From NCBI RefSeq assembly GCF_026719745.1, contig NZ_JAPPRQ010000131.1, positions 1-45,976 on the forward strand: DNA of 45,976 bases, written 5' to 3'. How positions within the stretch are numbered: position 1 is the first letter of the stretch; each line of letters starts with the position of its first letter. The notes under the pieces are model-generated. The model did no database searches. It saw nothing but the letters and a program-made list of their open reading frames with translations, and was not told the DNA's origin. Shown here in pieces: positions 26,535 to 35,226 of the stretch. The translations under genes and the position numbers were made by a program. The DNA comes from Clostridium sp. ZS2-4. GTDB taxonomy: Bacteria; Bacillota; Clostridia; Clostridiales; Clostridiaceae.

Positions 26535-26566
26535 ATGCGTGTTACTGATTCGATCAGGCAAGGCAT
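26535..26566 (+). promoter_or_regulatory. RAT antiterminator for a BglG/LicT/GlcT-type regulator
   Basis: ATGC (26535-26538) pairs with GCAT (26563-26566), and CTGAT (26545-26549) with ATCAG (26553-26557). The asymmetric internal loops GTGTTA and GCAAG between them are characteristic of ribonucleic antiterminators (core GTTACTG...CAGGCAA). Its 3' half overlaps the left arm of the terminator that starts at 26560. The binding protein, expected to be a GlcT homologue, is not encoded in the window. Confidence 0.8.
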
Positions 26567-26753
26567 GATCAATGGTTTTAAAAAGGTGTATTTATATTTA
26601 TTTGTATTATGGTGCAAGATACTAATGTAGGATTTTGTGCTAGGGAGACTTGTACTGCTAGTTAGACAGGGTTTAACTGCAGAGGTCTATAATTAATGCA
26701 AATAAATATAAGAATAACCTTAGTTACCATTGTTCATGCCTTTTATGTTTTTT
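26560..26753 (+). terminator. ptsG leader terminator with about 149-nt structured loop
   Basis: AAGGCATGATCAATGGT (26560-26576) pairs with ACCATTGTTCATGCCTT (26726-26742), one mismatch, followed by a T-rich tail. Nested inside are AAGGT/ACCTT (26583-26587, 26717-26721) and an 18-bp helix TTATATTTATTTGTATTA (26592-26609) with 26694-26711 (one G-U). The apical 84 nt (26610-26693) hold further short complementary runs and a repeated GCTAG-N2-AGAC. Taken together these form one very long hairpin. Confidence 0.65.
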
Positions 26754-26811
26754 AAAAACACAAGTAGTATAACTAAACATAGTAAATGTAAATTGAAGGG
26801 AGAAAAGGTAT

Positions 26812-28833
26812 ATGTTTAAAAAATCATTCGGTGTTTTACAACAAGTAGGTAAAGCTTTAATGCTTCCAGTTGCATTGCTACCAGCAGCAGGTTTATTACT
26901 TGCTTTTGGTAATATGTTTCAAAATCCACAATTTTTAGCGTCTGTTCCGGCATTAGATGTACAATGGTTTCAAGCATTTGCTAAAGTTATGGAACAATCA
27001 GGAGGAATTATTTTTGGTAATCTTGCATTACTATTTGCAGTAGGAGTTGCAGTAGGCTTAGCAGATGGAGAAGGAGTTGCAGGACTTGCAGCAATAGTAG
27101 GATTCCTAATTATGAATAAAACAATGGGAATACTTGCACATGTTCCAGAAAATATTGACAAAATGCCACAATATGCAAATGTTTTAGGAATTAATACATT
27201 ACAAACAGGTGTATTTGGCGGTATTATAGTTGGTATTATAGCAGCACAAGTTTATAAGAAATTTTACAATATCGAATTACCTCCATATTTAGGATTCTTT
27301 GCAGGTAAAAGATTTGTACCAATAGTTACAGCAGTAGCAGGTTTAGCATTAGGGGTTGTTATGATATTTATATGGCCTCCAATTCAAAATGGACTAACTG
27401 TATTTTCACGTAACATGATTGATACTAATAAAACAGCAGCAGCATTTATATTCGGTGTAATTGAACGTTCATTAATACCATTTGGATTACATCACATTTT
27501 CTATAATCCATTCTGGTATCAATTTGGTGAATATACAAGCAAAGCAGGACAGTTAGTAAATGGAGACCAAGCAATATTCTTTGCTCAATTAAAGGATGGA
27601 GTACCATTTACAGCAGGAACATTTATGACTGGTAAATTCCCATTCATGATGTTTGGTTTACCAGCAGCAGCATTAGCAATGTATCATGAAGCAAAACCTG
27701 AAAAGAAAATTCTTGCAGCTGGTATATTAGCATCAGCAGCGCTAACTTCTTTCTTAACAGGTATTACTGAACCAATTGAGTTCTCATTCTTATTTGTAGC
27801 ACCAATATTATTTGGAATTCACTGTATATTTGCAGGATTATCTTTCATGGTAATGCAGATGTTAAATGTTAAAATAGGTATGACATTCTCAGGGGGTGTA
27901 ATTGACTACTTACTATTTGGTGTAATGCCAAACCGTACATCATGGTGGTTAGTAATTCCAGTAGGATTAGTATTTGCAGTAATTTACTACTTCGGATTCC
28001 GTTTTGCTATCAGAAAATGGGATCTTAAGACTCCGGGTCGTGAAGTTGACGATGAAGCAGCAGTAAGAGTTGATGTAAAAGGTGGAGAACTTGCTAGTGC
28101 TGTATTAGAAGCATTAGGTGGAAAAGAAAATATAGGAAAATTAGATGCATGTATAACTCGTCTTCGTGTAAGTGTAAATGATATTAAGCAAGTTGATAAA
28201 ACTGGACTTAAGCAATTAGGGGCAGCAGGGGTTATGGAAGTTGGAAATAATATACAAGCTATATTTGGACCAAAATCAGACCAATTAAAAAATCAAATTA
28301 AAGATGTTATGGCAGGAAAGGTTCCAACTGAAGTTAAAGAAAAAGAAGCAGCAAAACAAGCAGCTGTTACTTTAGCAAACGATGATGTGTTTGTTGCTCC
28401 AATAGATGGAAAAATATTAGAGTTATCAGAAGTTCCAGATCAAGTTTTCTCTCAAAAAATGATGGGAGACGGATTTGCAATTGAACCAGCAAATGGTGAA
28501 GTTGTATCACCTGTAAATGGAACAATAACAACTTTATTCCCAACTAAACATGCAATAGGAATAACTGCTGATAATGGACTTGAAATATTAATTCACTTTG
28601 GTATAGATACAGTAAATCTTAATGGAGAAGGACTTGAGGCTTTAATAGCTCAAGATGACAAGGTAAAAGTAGGTCAACCAATCCTTAAAGTTAACTATGA
28701 TGAAGTAAAAGGAAAGGTACCTTCACTTATAACTCCAGTTGTATTTACTAACCTAACTGAAGATAAGAAATTGTCAGTTCAATTTGGAAAACAAGTTAAA
28801 CGTGGAGAAAAAGGATTTGTTACAATAAAATAA
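26812..28833 (+). CDS. ptsG: PTS glucose-type transporter EIICBA
   Basis: 673 residues. Imports and phosphorylates glucose or a related hexose. Domains: EIIC (about 1-405, membrane; conserved GITEPIEF), EIIB (about 420-500, phospho-acceptor C447 in DACITRLR), then EIIA (about 525-673) with H580 and H595, spaced like the H75/H90 pair of E. coli IIA-Glc. H595, in LIHFGIDTV, is the phosphorylated residue. All three domains are intact. The RAT/terminator leader argues for substrate-induced antitermination, and a cre-like site for CcpA. Glucose is the likeliest substrate; N-acetylglucosamine enzymes are close relatives. Confidence 0.93.
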   Translation: MFKKSFGVLQQVGKALMLPVALLPAAGLLLAFGNMFQNPQFLASVPALDVQWFQAFAKVMEQSGGIIFGNLALLFAVGVAVGLADGEGVAGLAAIVGFLIMNKTMGILAHVPENIDKMPQYANVLGINTLQTGVFGGIIVGIIAAQVYKKFYNIELPPYLGFFAGKRFVPIVTAVAGLALGVVMIFIWPPIQNGLTVFSRNMIDTNKTAAAFIFGVIERSLIPFGLHHIFYNPFWYQFGEYTSKAGQLVNGDQAIFFAQLKDGVPFTAGTFMTGKFPFMMFGLPAAALAMYHEAKPEKKILAAGILASAALTSFLTGITEPIEFSFLFVAPILFGIHCIFAGLSFMVMQMLNVKIGMTFSGGVIDYLLFGVMPNRTSWWLVIPVGLVFAVIYYFGFRFAIRKWDLKTPGREVDDEAAVRVDVKGGELASAVLEALGGKENIGKLDACITRLRVSVNDIKQVDKTGLKQLGAAGVMEVGNNIQAIFGPKSDQLKNQIKDVMAGKVPTEVKEKEAAKQAAVTLANDDVFVAPIDGKILELSEVPDQVFSQKMMGDGFAIEPANGEVVSPVNGTITTLFPTKHAIGITADNGLEILIHFGIDTVNLNGEGLEALIAQDDKVKVGQPILKVNYDEVKGKVPSLITPVVFTNLTEDKKLSVQFGKQVKRGEKGFVTIK

Positions 28834-28855
28834 GCTGTAATTAGAAGTTAAATAC

Positions 28856-28896
28856 AAAAAGCATCTGTTACCAATAAGGTTTCAGGTGCTTTTTTA
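28856..28896 (+). terminator. Terminator of ptsG
   Basis: AAAAAGCATCTG (28856-28867) pairs with CAGGTGCTTTTT (28883-28894), one G-U pair. Works also for the convergent PHP gene. Confidence 0.85.
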
Positions 28897-28923
28897 TTGG
28901 CTTTCATTTTTATTTTTCTCCTG

Positions 28924-29763
28924 TCAAATTTCTTTTTCTAATGCGGCTAAAAATATTTCCAAATCTTTACCTTCCAGAACGGATGCTCCTATATATCCAT
29001 GTTTTGTGTCGGTTTTGCCTAAGCCGTGATAATCTGAACCAGCAGTTATAAGCTTGTTATGTTTTAGGCAGATTTCTCTAAAAATTTTTTCTTGAAAAGG
29101 TTTATTTAGAGGATAAATTCCTTCAATTCCATCAAATCCATATTTCATAAGATCCTCTATATTGGATTTGTTTATGAGAGTTGGATGTGCCAGTGATACA
29201 AAAGCATCAGCAGATTTAAGTATGCTTATACCTTCCTCGATACTTATATTTTTATTTGGAACATAAGCAGGGCTGTCGTTTCCTATTATATTGTCAAAAA
29301 TATAATTCCAGTCATAAGGATATCCAGCTTCTATTATAGCCTTGGCAATATGAGGTCTTGCTATAACTCCTTTATTCTTTTTTAATATTTCTTCATAATT
29401 AATGGATATATCAAAAAATTTCTTTAAATTAGATGCTATTTTTTCGCCTCTTTTTACTCTGTGTTCCTGAAGTTCGTTTAAGTAATTCTGAAAGGATGGA
29501 GATTTATAATTGTCTCCTTTAAAGTATCCTAATAAATGAACACTTTCTCCATTATATCTTGTAGTAAGTTCTATGCCTGGAATTACTGTAATTCCTATCT
29601 CTTTTCCTGTTTTTAAAGCCTCATCAAGACCCTCGGTGTTGTCATGGTCTGTAATTGCTATTATATCTAAACCTTCTTTTTGTGCTAATTCGACTAATTC
29701 TCTTGGAGACAGTTTCCCGTCTGATGCTGTAGTGTGATTGTGAAAATCACCTTTTTTAATCAT
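28924..29763 (-). CDS. PHP-domain metal-dependent phosphoesterase (TrpH/YciV-like)
   Basis: 279 residues from ATG at 29763, 7 nt behind GAGGTG on the minus strand; an upstream GTG at 29772 is part of that ribosome site. PHP motifs: DFHNHTTASDG (HxH), ITDHDN and PGIELTT, then AHPTLI and SDYHG for the remaining metal ligands. E. coli TrpH/YciV is a 5'-3' exoribonuclease (RNase AM) and other relatives act on 3',5'-bisphosphonucleotides. Which applies here is open. It converges on ptsG and diverges from pabA. Confidence 0.88.
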   Translation of the reverse strand: MIKKGDFHNHTTASDGKLSPRELVELAQKEGLDIIAITDHDNTEGLDEALKTGKEIGITVIPGIELTTRYNGESVHLLGYFKGDNYKSPSFQNYLNELQEHRVKRGEKIASNLKKFFDISINYEEILKKNKGVIARPHIAKAIIEAGYPYDWNYIFDNIIGNDSPAYVPNKNISIEEGISILKSADAFVSLAHPTLINKSNIEDLMKYGFDGIEGIYPLNKPFQEKIFREICLKHNKLITAGSDYHGLGKTDTKHGYIGASVLEGKDLEIFLAALEKEI

Positions 29764-29986
29764 TGTTTTCACCTCAAATCTAAATGTATTACAATAATTT
29801 TCAATGTTTAACTATAAAGGACTAAAAAAATTAATTTTAAAAGCTGGTTATCAATATTACTAATTATACACATAAATCCTCAATTAATAAAAGTCTAATG
29901 GAAAGTTTTGATATATACCCATTTAAAAGCTTTTGATATAATAGAAATAATTTTTAAAGTGTATATTAGCTAGAAGGAGGACTTGT

Positions 29987-30559
29987 ATGTTTTTAATGAT
30001 AGATAATTATGATTCTTTTGTGTATAACCTTGTTAGATATTTTGGTGAACTTAAAGAAGATATTATAGTATACAGAAATGATGAAATTACTATAGAAGAT
30101 ATAGAAAAAATGAATCTGCAGGGAATAATAATTTCACCAGGACCTAAAAATCCTAGAGATGCTGGAATTTCAATAGATATAATAAAGAATTTCAAAGGGA
30201 AAATTCCTATTTTGGGAATATGTTTAGGACATCAAACTATAGGATATGCTTTTGGAGGGAAAATAGTAAAAGGGAAAAGACCTATGCATGGTAAGATATC
30301 ACAGGTGTATCATAGAGGAGAAGGGGTATTTGAAAATATAAAGAATCCTTTAAAGGTTACAAGATATCACTCTCTAATTGTTGAACGAGAAAGTTTACCT
30401 TCTTGTCTTTCTGTAACTTGTGAGACAAAAGGAGGAGTTATTATGGGATTGAGACATAAGGAATATGACATTGAAGGAGTACAATTTCATCCAGAAGCAG
30501 AACTAACGGAATGTGGACACGAAATTCTAAGAAACTTTATAGAGAGGTGCAAAAGATGA
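29987..30559 (+). CDS. pabA: Aminodeoxychorismate synthase, glutamine amidotransferase subunit
   Basis: 190 residues. Class I amidotransferase supplying ammonia to PabB; the triad is C79 (LGICLGHQ), H168 and E170 (FHPEA). TrpG is almost identical in sequence, but the following pabB and pabC genes fix the folate role. Strong AAGGAGG site. Its stop overlaps the pabB start as ATGA. Confidence 0.92.
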   Translation: MFLMIDNYDSFVYNLVRYFGELKEDIIVYRNDEITIEDIEKMNLQGIIISPGPKNPRDAGISIDIIKNFKGKIPILGICLGHQTIGYAFGGKIVKGKRPMHGKISQVYHRGEGVFENIKNPLKVTRYHSLIVERESLPSCLSVTCETKGGVIMGLRHKEYDIEGVQFHPEAELTECGHEILRNFIERCKR

Positions 30560-31926
30560 TAAAACCTTTAATAGAAGAAATAAGTACAGAGCTTGATGCT
30601 TTTAGTATATATTCTATATTTAAAGAAGAAAAAGAAAGTGTGTTTTTAGACAGCGGAATGGATAAAAAACGACTTGGCAAATATTCTTTCATAGGATTAA
30701 ATTCATTTATAACTTTTAAATCAAAAAACAATACATGTATTATAAATGGAGAAGAATATAAAGGAGATACCTTTGAAGAATTGAAAAGTATAATAAATAA
30801 ATATAAATTTAAAAACAGCACACAGCTTCCTTTTATAGGAGGTGGTATAGGGTATTTTTCCTATGACTTAGGAAGAAGTATAGAAAAATTACCTGAGATA
30901 GCAGTTGAGGATGTGGATATACCTGATTGTTATTTTAATTTTTATGACAATGTTATTGTCATAGATCATGTTAATAATAAAGTTTGTATTACAGCTTTAG
31001 GAATTTTACAGGAACATGAAAAAAGTATAAACAGTATAAAACAGAGAATATATAAAGATAAAAAAATAGAATATACAAAGCATATAGGAAATAAGCTTGA
31101 GTTTGAATCTAATTTTATAAAGGAGGAGTACATAAAAACTATAGAGAAGGTTAGAGAGTATATAGAAAATGGAGATATTTATATAACAAACTTAACGCAA
31201 AGGTTCACATGCATCACAGAAAAAGAACCGTATGAGATTTATAAAACTCTAAGAAGTATAAATCCTGCTCCCTTTGCTGCTTTCATGAAGCTTGATGGTT
31301 TTAGTATAGTGTCATCATCTCCAGAAAGATTTCTGCAAATTAAGGATGGAATTGTGGAGACCAGACCTATAAAGGGAACAAGACCAAGAGGAAGAGATAA
31401 AGAGGAAGATATAAAAAATAAGCAAGAGCTTTTGGATAGCGAAAAGGATAAATCAGAACTTTTAATGATTGTAGACCTAGAGAGAAATGATTTAAGTAGG
31501 GTATGTAAACCGAATTCTGTTAAAGTAACAGAGCTTTTTGAGTTAGAGGAATACAGTACAGTATATCATTTGGTTTCAACTGTAAAAGGCGAAATTAGAG
31601 ATGAATGTACCTCAATAGATTGTATAAAGGCATGCTTTCCAGGAGGATCTATAACTGGTGCGCCGAAAATTCGATCTATGGAGATAATTGATGAGTTGGA
31701 GAAGATTAGAAGAAATATATATACGGGCTGCATAGGTTATATAGGTTTTGATGATAGTGTAGATTTAAATATTGTAATTAGAACTATGCTAATAAAGAAT
31801 AACAAAGCTTATATAGGAGTAGGTGGGGGGATAACCTGGGAGTCAGATCCAAAGGCAGAATATGAAGAAACATTAGACAAAGCTAGAGCACTATTTAGAA
31901 GCTTAGAGATTGCAGGTGAAAGCTAA
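30556..31926 (+). CDS. pabB: Aminodeoxychorismate synthase component I
   Basis: 456 residues from ATG 30556 (GAGAGGTG upstream; the frame is open from GTG 30511 inside pabA). Makes 4-amino-4-deoxychorismate from chorismate and ammonia. The PIKGT motif (TRPIKGTRPRG) has the Lys that distinguishes PabB from anthranilate synthase (PIAGT). GSITGAPK and IYTGCIGYI are further chorismate-enzyme marks. Translationally coupled to pabA. Confidence 0.93.
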   Translation: MIKPLIEEISTELDAFSIYSIFKEEKESVFLDSGMDKKRLGKYSFIGLNSFITFKSKNNTCIINGEEYKGDTFEELKSIINKYKFKNSTQLPFIGGGIGYFSYDLGRSIEKLPEIAVEDVDIPDCYFNFYDNVIVIDHVNNKVCITALGILQEHEKSINSIKQRIYKDKKIEYTKHIGNKLEFESNFIKEEYIKTIEKVREYIENGDIYITNLTQRFTCITEKEPYEIYKTLRSINPAPFAAFMKLDGFSIVSSSPERFLQIKDGIVETRPIKGTRPRGRDKEEDIKNKQELLDSEKDKSELLMIVDLERNDLSRVCKPNSVKVTELFELEEYSTVYHLVSTVKGEIRDECTSIDCIKACFPGGSITGAPKIRSMEIIDELEKIRRNIYTGCIGYIGFDDSVDLNIVIRTMLIKNNKAYIGVGGGITWESDPKAEYEETLDKARALFRSLEIAGES

Positions 31927-32001
31927 AAGTGTAGAGTTGACAACAAAATACACTTTACTCAGCGAAAGTGAAATGTATTAATTTTTATAAGAGGTGTTGG
32001 T

Positions 32002-32754
32002 GTGATAATAGTTAATGGGGAACTTAGAGAAGATAGTAAAATTGAACTTGATAGCGGCTTCTTTTTTGGAAGAGGACTTTTTGAAACTGTTTTAGTTAAT
32101 GATAAGCCTATTTTTCTAAAGGAGCATTTGCAGCGATTAAATAAAGGTCTTTTAAAAATAGGGGTAAAAATACAAATTTCAGAAGAATATTTCCTAGAGA
32201 ATATTAGAAAGCTAAACTGTAAAAACTGTGGAGTTAAGATAGCGGTTAGTGAAAAAAATATAGTTTTTACCAAAAGAGAAATAGCATATAAGGAAGAAGA
32301 TTATATTAAGGGTTTTACAGTAAAGGTAAGCAAAATTAAAAGAAATCCTCATTCACATATAACATATTTAAAATCACTGAATTATATAGATAATGCAATT
32401 GAAAGAGAAGCTGCTTTAAAAGAAGGATATAATGAGGTTTTATTTTTAAATAATTATGAATATTTAAGTGAGGGAAGTATTTCAAATATATTTTTTGTTA
32501 AAGAAAATAAAATATATACGCCCTCAATAGAATCAGGATTGCTTCCAGGTGTAGTGAGAAGATGGGTCATTGATAACTATAATGTTTTAGAGGGTCAATT
32601 TATTTTAAAGGATTTATTAAATTCAGATGGAGCTTTTTTGACAAATAGTTTAATGGGAATTATGAAAATAGACAGAATAGAGAAAAATGTTTTTGAAAAA
32701 AGTGATATAATAGATAGTATTGAGTTAAAGTATAGACATTACATATGTAGGTAA
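32002..32754 (+). CDS. pabC: Aminodeoxychorismate lyase (PLP fold type IV)
   Basis: 250 residues, GTG start behind GAGGTG. Releases pyruvate from aminodeoxychorismate to give p-aminobenzoate. The N-terminal FFFGRGLFETV block, the PLP lysine in TYLKSLNYIDNAI, and EGSISNIFFV (phosphate loop) are visible. Branched-chain or D-amino acid transaminases share the fold; the neighbouring pabAB genes favour PabC. The 75-nt gap after pabB has a small hairpin (31926-31956) without a U-tract. Confidence 0.88.
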   Translation: MIIVNGELREDSKIELDSGFFFGRGLFETVLVNDKPIFLKEHLQRLNKGLLKIGVKIQISEEYFLENIRKLNCKNCGVKIAVSEKNIVFTKREIAYKEEDYIKGFTVKVSKIKRNPHSHITYLKSLNYIDNAIEREAALKEGYNEVLFLNNYEYLSEGSISNIFFVKENKIYTPSIESGLLPGVVRRWVIDNYNVLEGQFILKDLLNSDGAFLTNSLMGIMKIDRIEKNVFEKSDIIDSIELKYRHYICR

Positions 32755-32894
32755 AAATAGTAAAGTTGTCTTGTGATAGATGGAAAAAAGATAAATAAGT
32801 GCCAGGTAATTTTTAAGCTTATTAAAAACTAAGTAATATGTATTCATAGAGGCGCATAAATATATAGGCAAACAATAAAAAGAGGGGTATTTTA

Positions 32895-33398
32895 ATGGAG
32901 CTTGAAAGAGTTAACAAAATTTTATGTAACGAAAGATATAGAGAATATTTAAAGAAAATAGTGAAACATGAGAGAAAGAGAGAATTTTGCAAGCATGATG
33001 TACAGCATTTTTTAGATACGGCAAGAATTGCTTATATTCTTAATTTAGAGAATAATTTAGGTATAGATAAAGAAATAATTTATGCAGTAGGACTTCTTCA
33101 TGATATAGGGAGATGGAGACAGTATGAAGACGGTACACCTCACAATATTGCAAGCGCGGATTTAAGTGAAAAAATTCTAATAGACAGTGGTTTCACCGAA
33201 GAAGAGAGAAAAGAAATAAAAAAAGCTATTTCAGGTCATAGAAAAAAGGGTAAAGATACAAATATAATGCAGGAAGAGGATTCTTTATGCAGCATATTCT
33301 ATAGAGCAGATAAGTTGTCAAGAAGTTGTTTTAACTGCAGAAGTACGAAAAAATGCAATTGGCCAGATGAAAAGAAAAATCTAGAGATACACTACTAA
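32895..33398 (+). CDS. HD-domain hydrolase with C-terminal Cys cluster, folate-cluster associated
   Basis: 167 residues. HD signature: an early KHDVQH, the HD pair in LLHDIGRW, a downstream ISGH, and an Asp in FYRADKLSR. The C-terminus has C-F-N-C-x5-C, perhaps a zinc site. HD proteins cleave phosphate esters. Its position between pabC and folP suggests a folate job, for example removing phosphate from a dihydroneopterin phosphate, but this is inference. GAGGGG ribosome site. The 140-nt gap before it shows no riboswitch that I recognise. Confidence 0.8.
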   Translation: MELERVNKILCNERYREYLKKIVKHERKREFCKHDVQHFLDTARIAYILNLENNLGIDKEIIYAVGLLHDIGRWRQYEDGTPHNIASADLSEKILIDSGFTEEERKEIKKAISGHRKKGKDTNIMQEEDSLCSIFYRADKLSRSCFNCRSTKKCNWPDEKKNLEIHY

Positions 33399-33450
33399 AA
33401 ATACGTTCATTTCACTACTAAAGATGTATTAACGTTAGGAGGAAAAGTTG

Positions 33451-34260
33451 ATGAAGATAGGGAATAGAGAATTTAACATAGGAGAAAGAACTTATGTTAT
33501 GGGAATTTTAAATGTAACTCCTGATTCCTTCTCAGATGGAGGAAAGTTTAACAATATGGAAGCAGCATTAGTTCGTGCAAAGAAAATGATACAAGAAGGA
33601 GTTGACATTATAGATATAGGAGGAGAGTCAACAAGACCAGGACACATAGAAGTTTCAGAAGAAGAAGAAATAAGAAGAGTAGTTCCTATAATAGAAGTTT
33701 TATCTAAAGAAATAAACGTTCCTATATCTATAGATACATATAAAGCCAAGGTAGCCAGAATGGCAGTAAAAGCAGGAGCAAGTCTTATAAATGATGTTTG
33801 GGGCTTTAAGAAAGAAAGGGAAATAGCAAAGGTGGCTGGTGAGTTTGGAATACCATGTTGTCTTATGCATAATAGAGATAATAAAGATTATAATAACATA
33901 ATTGAAGATATGATAGAAGACTTGAAGGAAAGCATAGAAATAGCAGTAAAGGCTGGAGTTAAAAGAGAAAATATAATACTTGACCCAGGTATAGGTTTTG
34001 CAAAGACTTATGAGGATAATCTAAAGGTTATGAAGGAACTTGAGAAATTGAAGGAATTAGGATATCCTGTTCTTTTAGGAACTTCAAGAAAGTCAATGAT
34101 TGGACTTACTTTAGATTTACCTGCAGAGGAAAGAACAGAAGGTACTATTGCAACCACAGTAATAGGAATAACGAAGGGTTGCGATTTTGTCAGAGTTCAT
34201 GATGTTAAAGAAAATAAGAGAGCATGTGTTATGACAGATGCTATTTTAAGAAGAAAATAG
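33451..34260 (+). CDS. folP: Dihydropteroate synthase
   Basis: 269 residues from ATG 33451 with TAGGAGG; a TTG directly before it is open but redundant. Joins p-aminobenzoate to hydroxymethyl-dihydropterin pyrophosphate. Motifs: MGILNVTPDSFSDGG (loop 1), DIGGESTRPG (loop 2), SIDTYKA, and LDPGIGFAKT, GTSRKS and RVHDV near the end. Target of sulfonamides. The FolB-FolK gene follows closely. Confidence 0.96.
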   Translation: MKIGNREFNIGERTYVMGILNVTPDSFSDGGKFNNMEAALVRAKKMIQEGVDIIDIGGESTRPGHIEVSEEEEIRRVVPIIEVLSKEINVPISIDTYKAKVARMAVKAGASLINDVWGFKKEREIAKVAGEFGIPCCLMHNRDNKDYNNIIEDMIEDLKESIEIAVKAGVKRENIILDPGIGFAKTYEDNLKVMKELEKLKELGYPVLLGTSRKSMIGLTLDLPAEERTEGTIATTVIGITKGCDFVRVHDVKENKRACVMTDAILRRK

Positions 34261-34277
34261 ACGGAGGATGTGTTTTT

Positions 34278-35102
34278 TTGGATAAGATGTACATAAGAGA
34301 TTTGGAGATTTATGGGTTTCATGGAGTTAATGAAGAGGAAAAAAGTATGGGGCAGAGATTTTTAGTTTCTGCTGAATTATTTTTGGATCTAAGTGCTGCG
34401 GGAAAAAGTGATGATTTAACAAAGACAGTTAACTATGCTGAGCTTTGCTGGCAGCTTGAAGAAGAATTTAAGAAAGAAAAATATGACTTAATTGAAAAAG
34501 CAGCAGAGGAGCTGGCGAAGTATATTCTTTTAAATTATGATATGGTACAAAGAGTCAAACTTATGCTAAAAAAGCCTTGGGCACCTATAGGAAAACCTAT
34601 AAAATATGCGGCTGTTGAAGTTGATAGAAGTTGGCATAAAGCATATATAGGAGTGGGATCTAATTTAGGGAACAAGGAAGATAATATAAAAGGAGCTATT
34701 GAAAAACTAAGTTTATCAGGATTAACTAAGGTAACAAAAGTGGCAAATATGTATGAAACAAAACCTGTTGGATATTTGGAACAGGATGATTTTCTTAATA
34801 CTGTATTAGAAATTAAAACCCTTTTAGAGCCTAGAGAGCTTATAAAGCTTCTTCTTAAAATTGAAAAAGAACTAAAGAGAGAAAGAGTAATAAAGTGGGG
34901 ACCTAGAACTATAGATTTAGATATTCTTCTATATGATGACTTAATAACGGACTTTGAAGAGGCTATTATACCGCATCCAAGAATGCATGAAAGAATGTTT
35001 GTGCTAAAGCCGCTTTCTGATATAGCTCCCTATTTAATGCATCCTGTATTGAATAAAAGAATTTACCAATTAGTTGAAGAATTAAAAGAATATCAGGTAT
35101 AA
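34278..35102 (+). CDS. folBK: Bifunctional dihydroneopterin aldolase / HPPK (FolB-FolK fusion)
   Basis: 274 residues from TTG 34278, 10 nt after GGAGG. The FolB part (about 1-118) starts MYIRDLEIYGFHGVNEEEK and makes 6-hydroxymethyl-dihydropterin. The FolK part (about 119-274) has YIGVGSNLGNKEDNI, GPRTIDLDILLYDD and IPHPRMHERMFVL, and pyrophosphorylates it for FolP. The fusion is in one frame with no gap. Last gene of the folate block; a perfect terminator follows. Confidence 0.95.
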   Translation: MDKMYIRDLEIYGFHGVNEEEKSMGQRFLVSAELFLDLSAAGKSDDLTKTVNYAELCWQLEEEFKKEKYDLIEKAAEELAKYILLNYDMVQRVKLMLKKPWAPIGKPIKYAAVEVDRSWHKAYIGVGSNLGNKEDNIKGAIEKLSLSGLTKVTKVANMYETKPVGYLEQDDFLNTVLEIKTLLEPRELIKLLLKIEKELKRERVIKWGPRTIDLDILLYDDLITDFEEAIIPHPRMHERMFVLKPLSDIAPYLMHPVLNKRIYQLVEELKEYQV

Positions 35103-35109
35103 TAATAAA

Positions 35110-35141
35110 GGACTGTCAAAAATATCAGACAGTCCATTTTA
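35110..35141 (+). terminator. Terminator of the folate block
   Basis: GGACTGTC (35110-35117) and GACAGTCC (35128-35135), then ATTTTAT. Confidence 0.85.
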
Positions 35142-35226
35142 TACGGGTTGAAATTGAAGTTATAATTTAATCCTAATGACTATACATAGGTAAATATATA
35201 AACATTATTTAAGGAGAGACTAAAAT

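Noticed and set aside
30511-30555. N-terminal extension of pabB from GTG 30511
   Set aside because: It would lie within pabA, has no ribosome site, and ATG 30556 has GAGAGGTG and the usual ATGA overlap.
32755-32894. Tetrahydrofolate riboswitch before the HD gene
   Set aside because: The segment contains AAGTGCCAGG, which recalls part of the THF consensus, but the required paired regions and the remaining conserved bases are missing.
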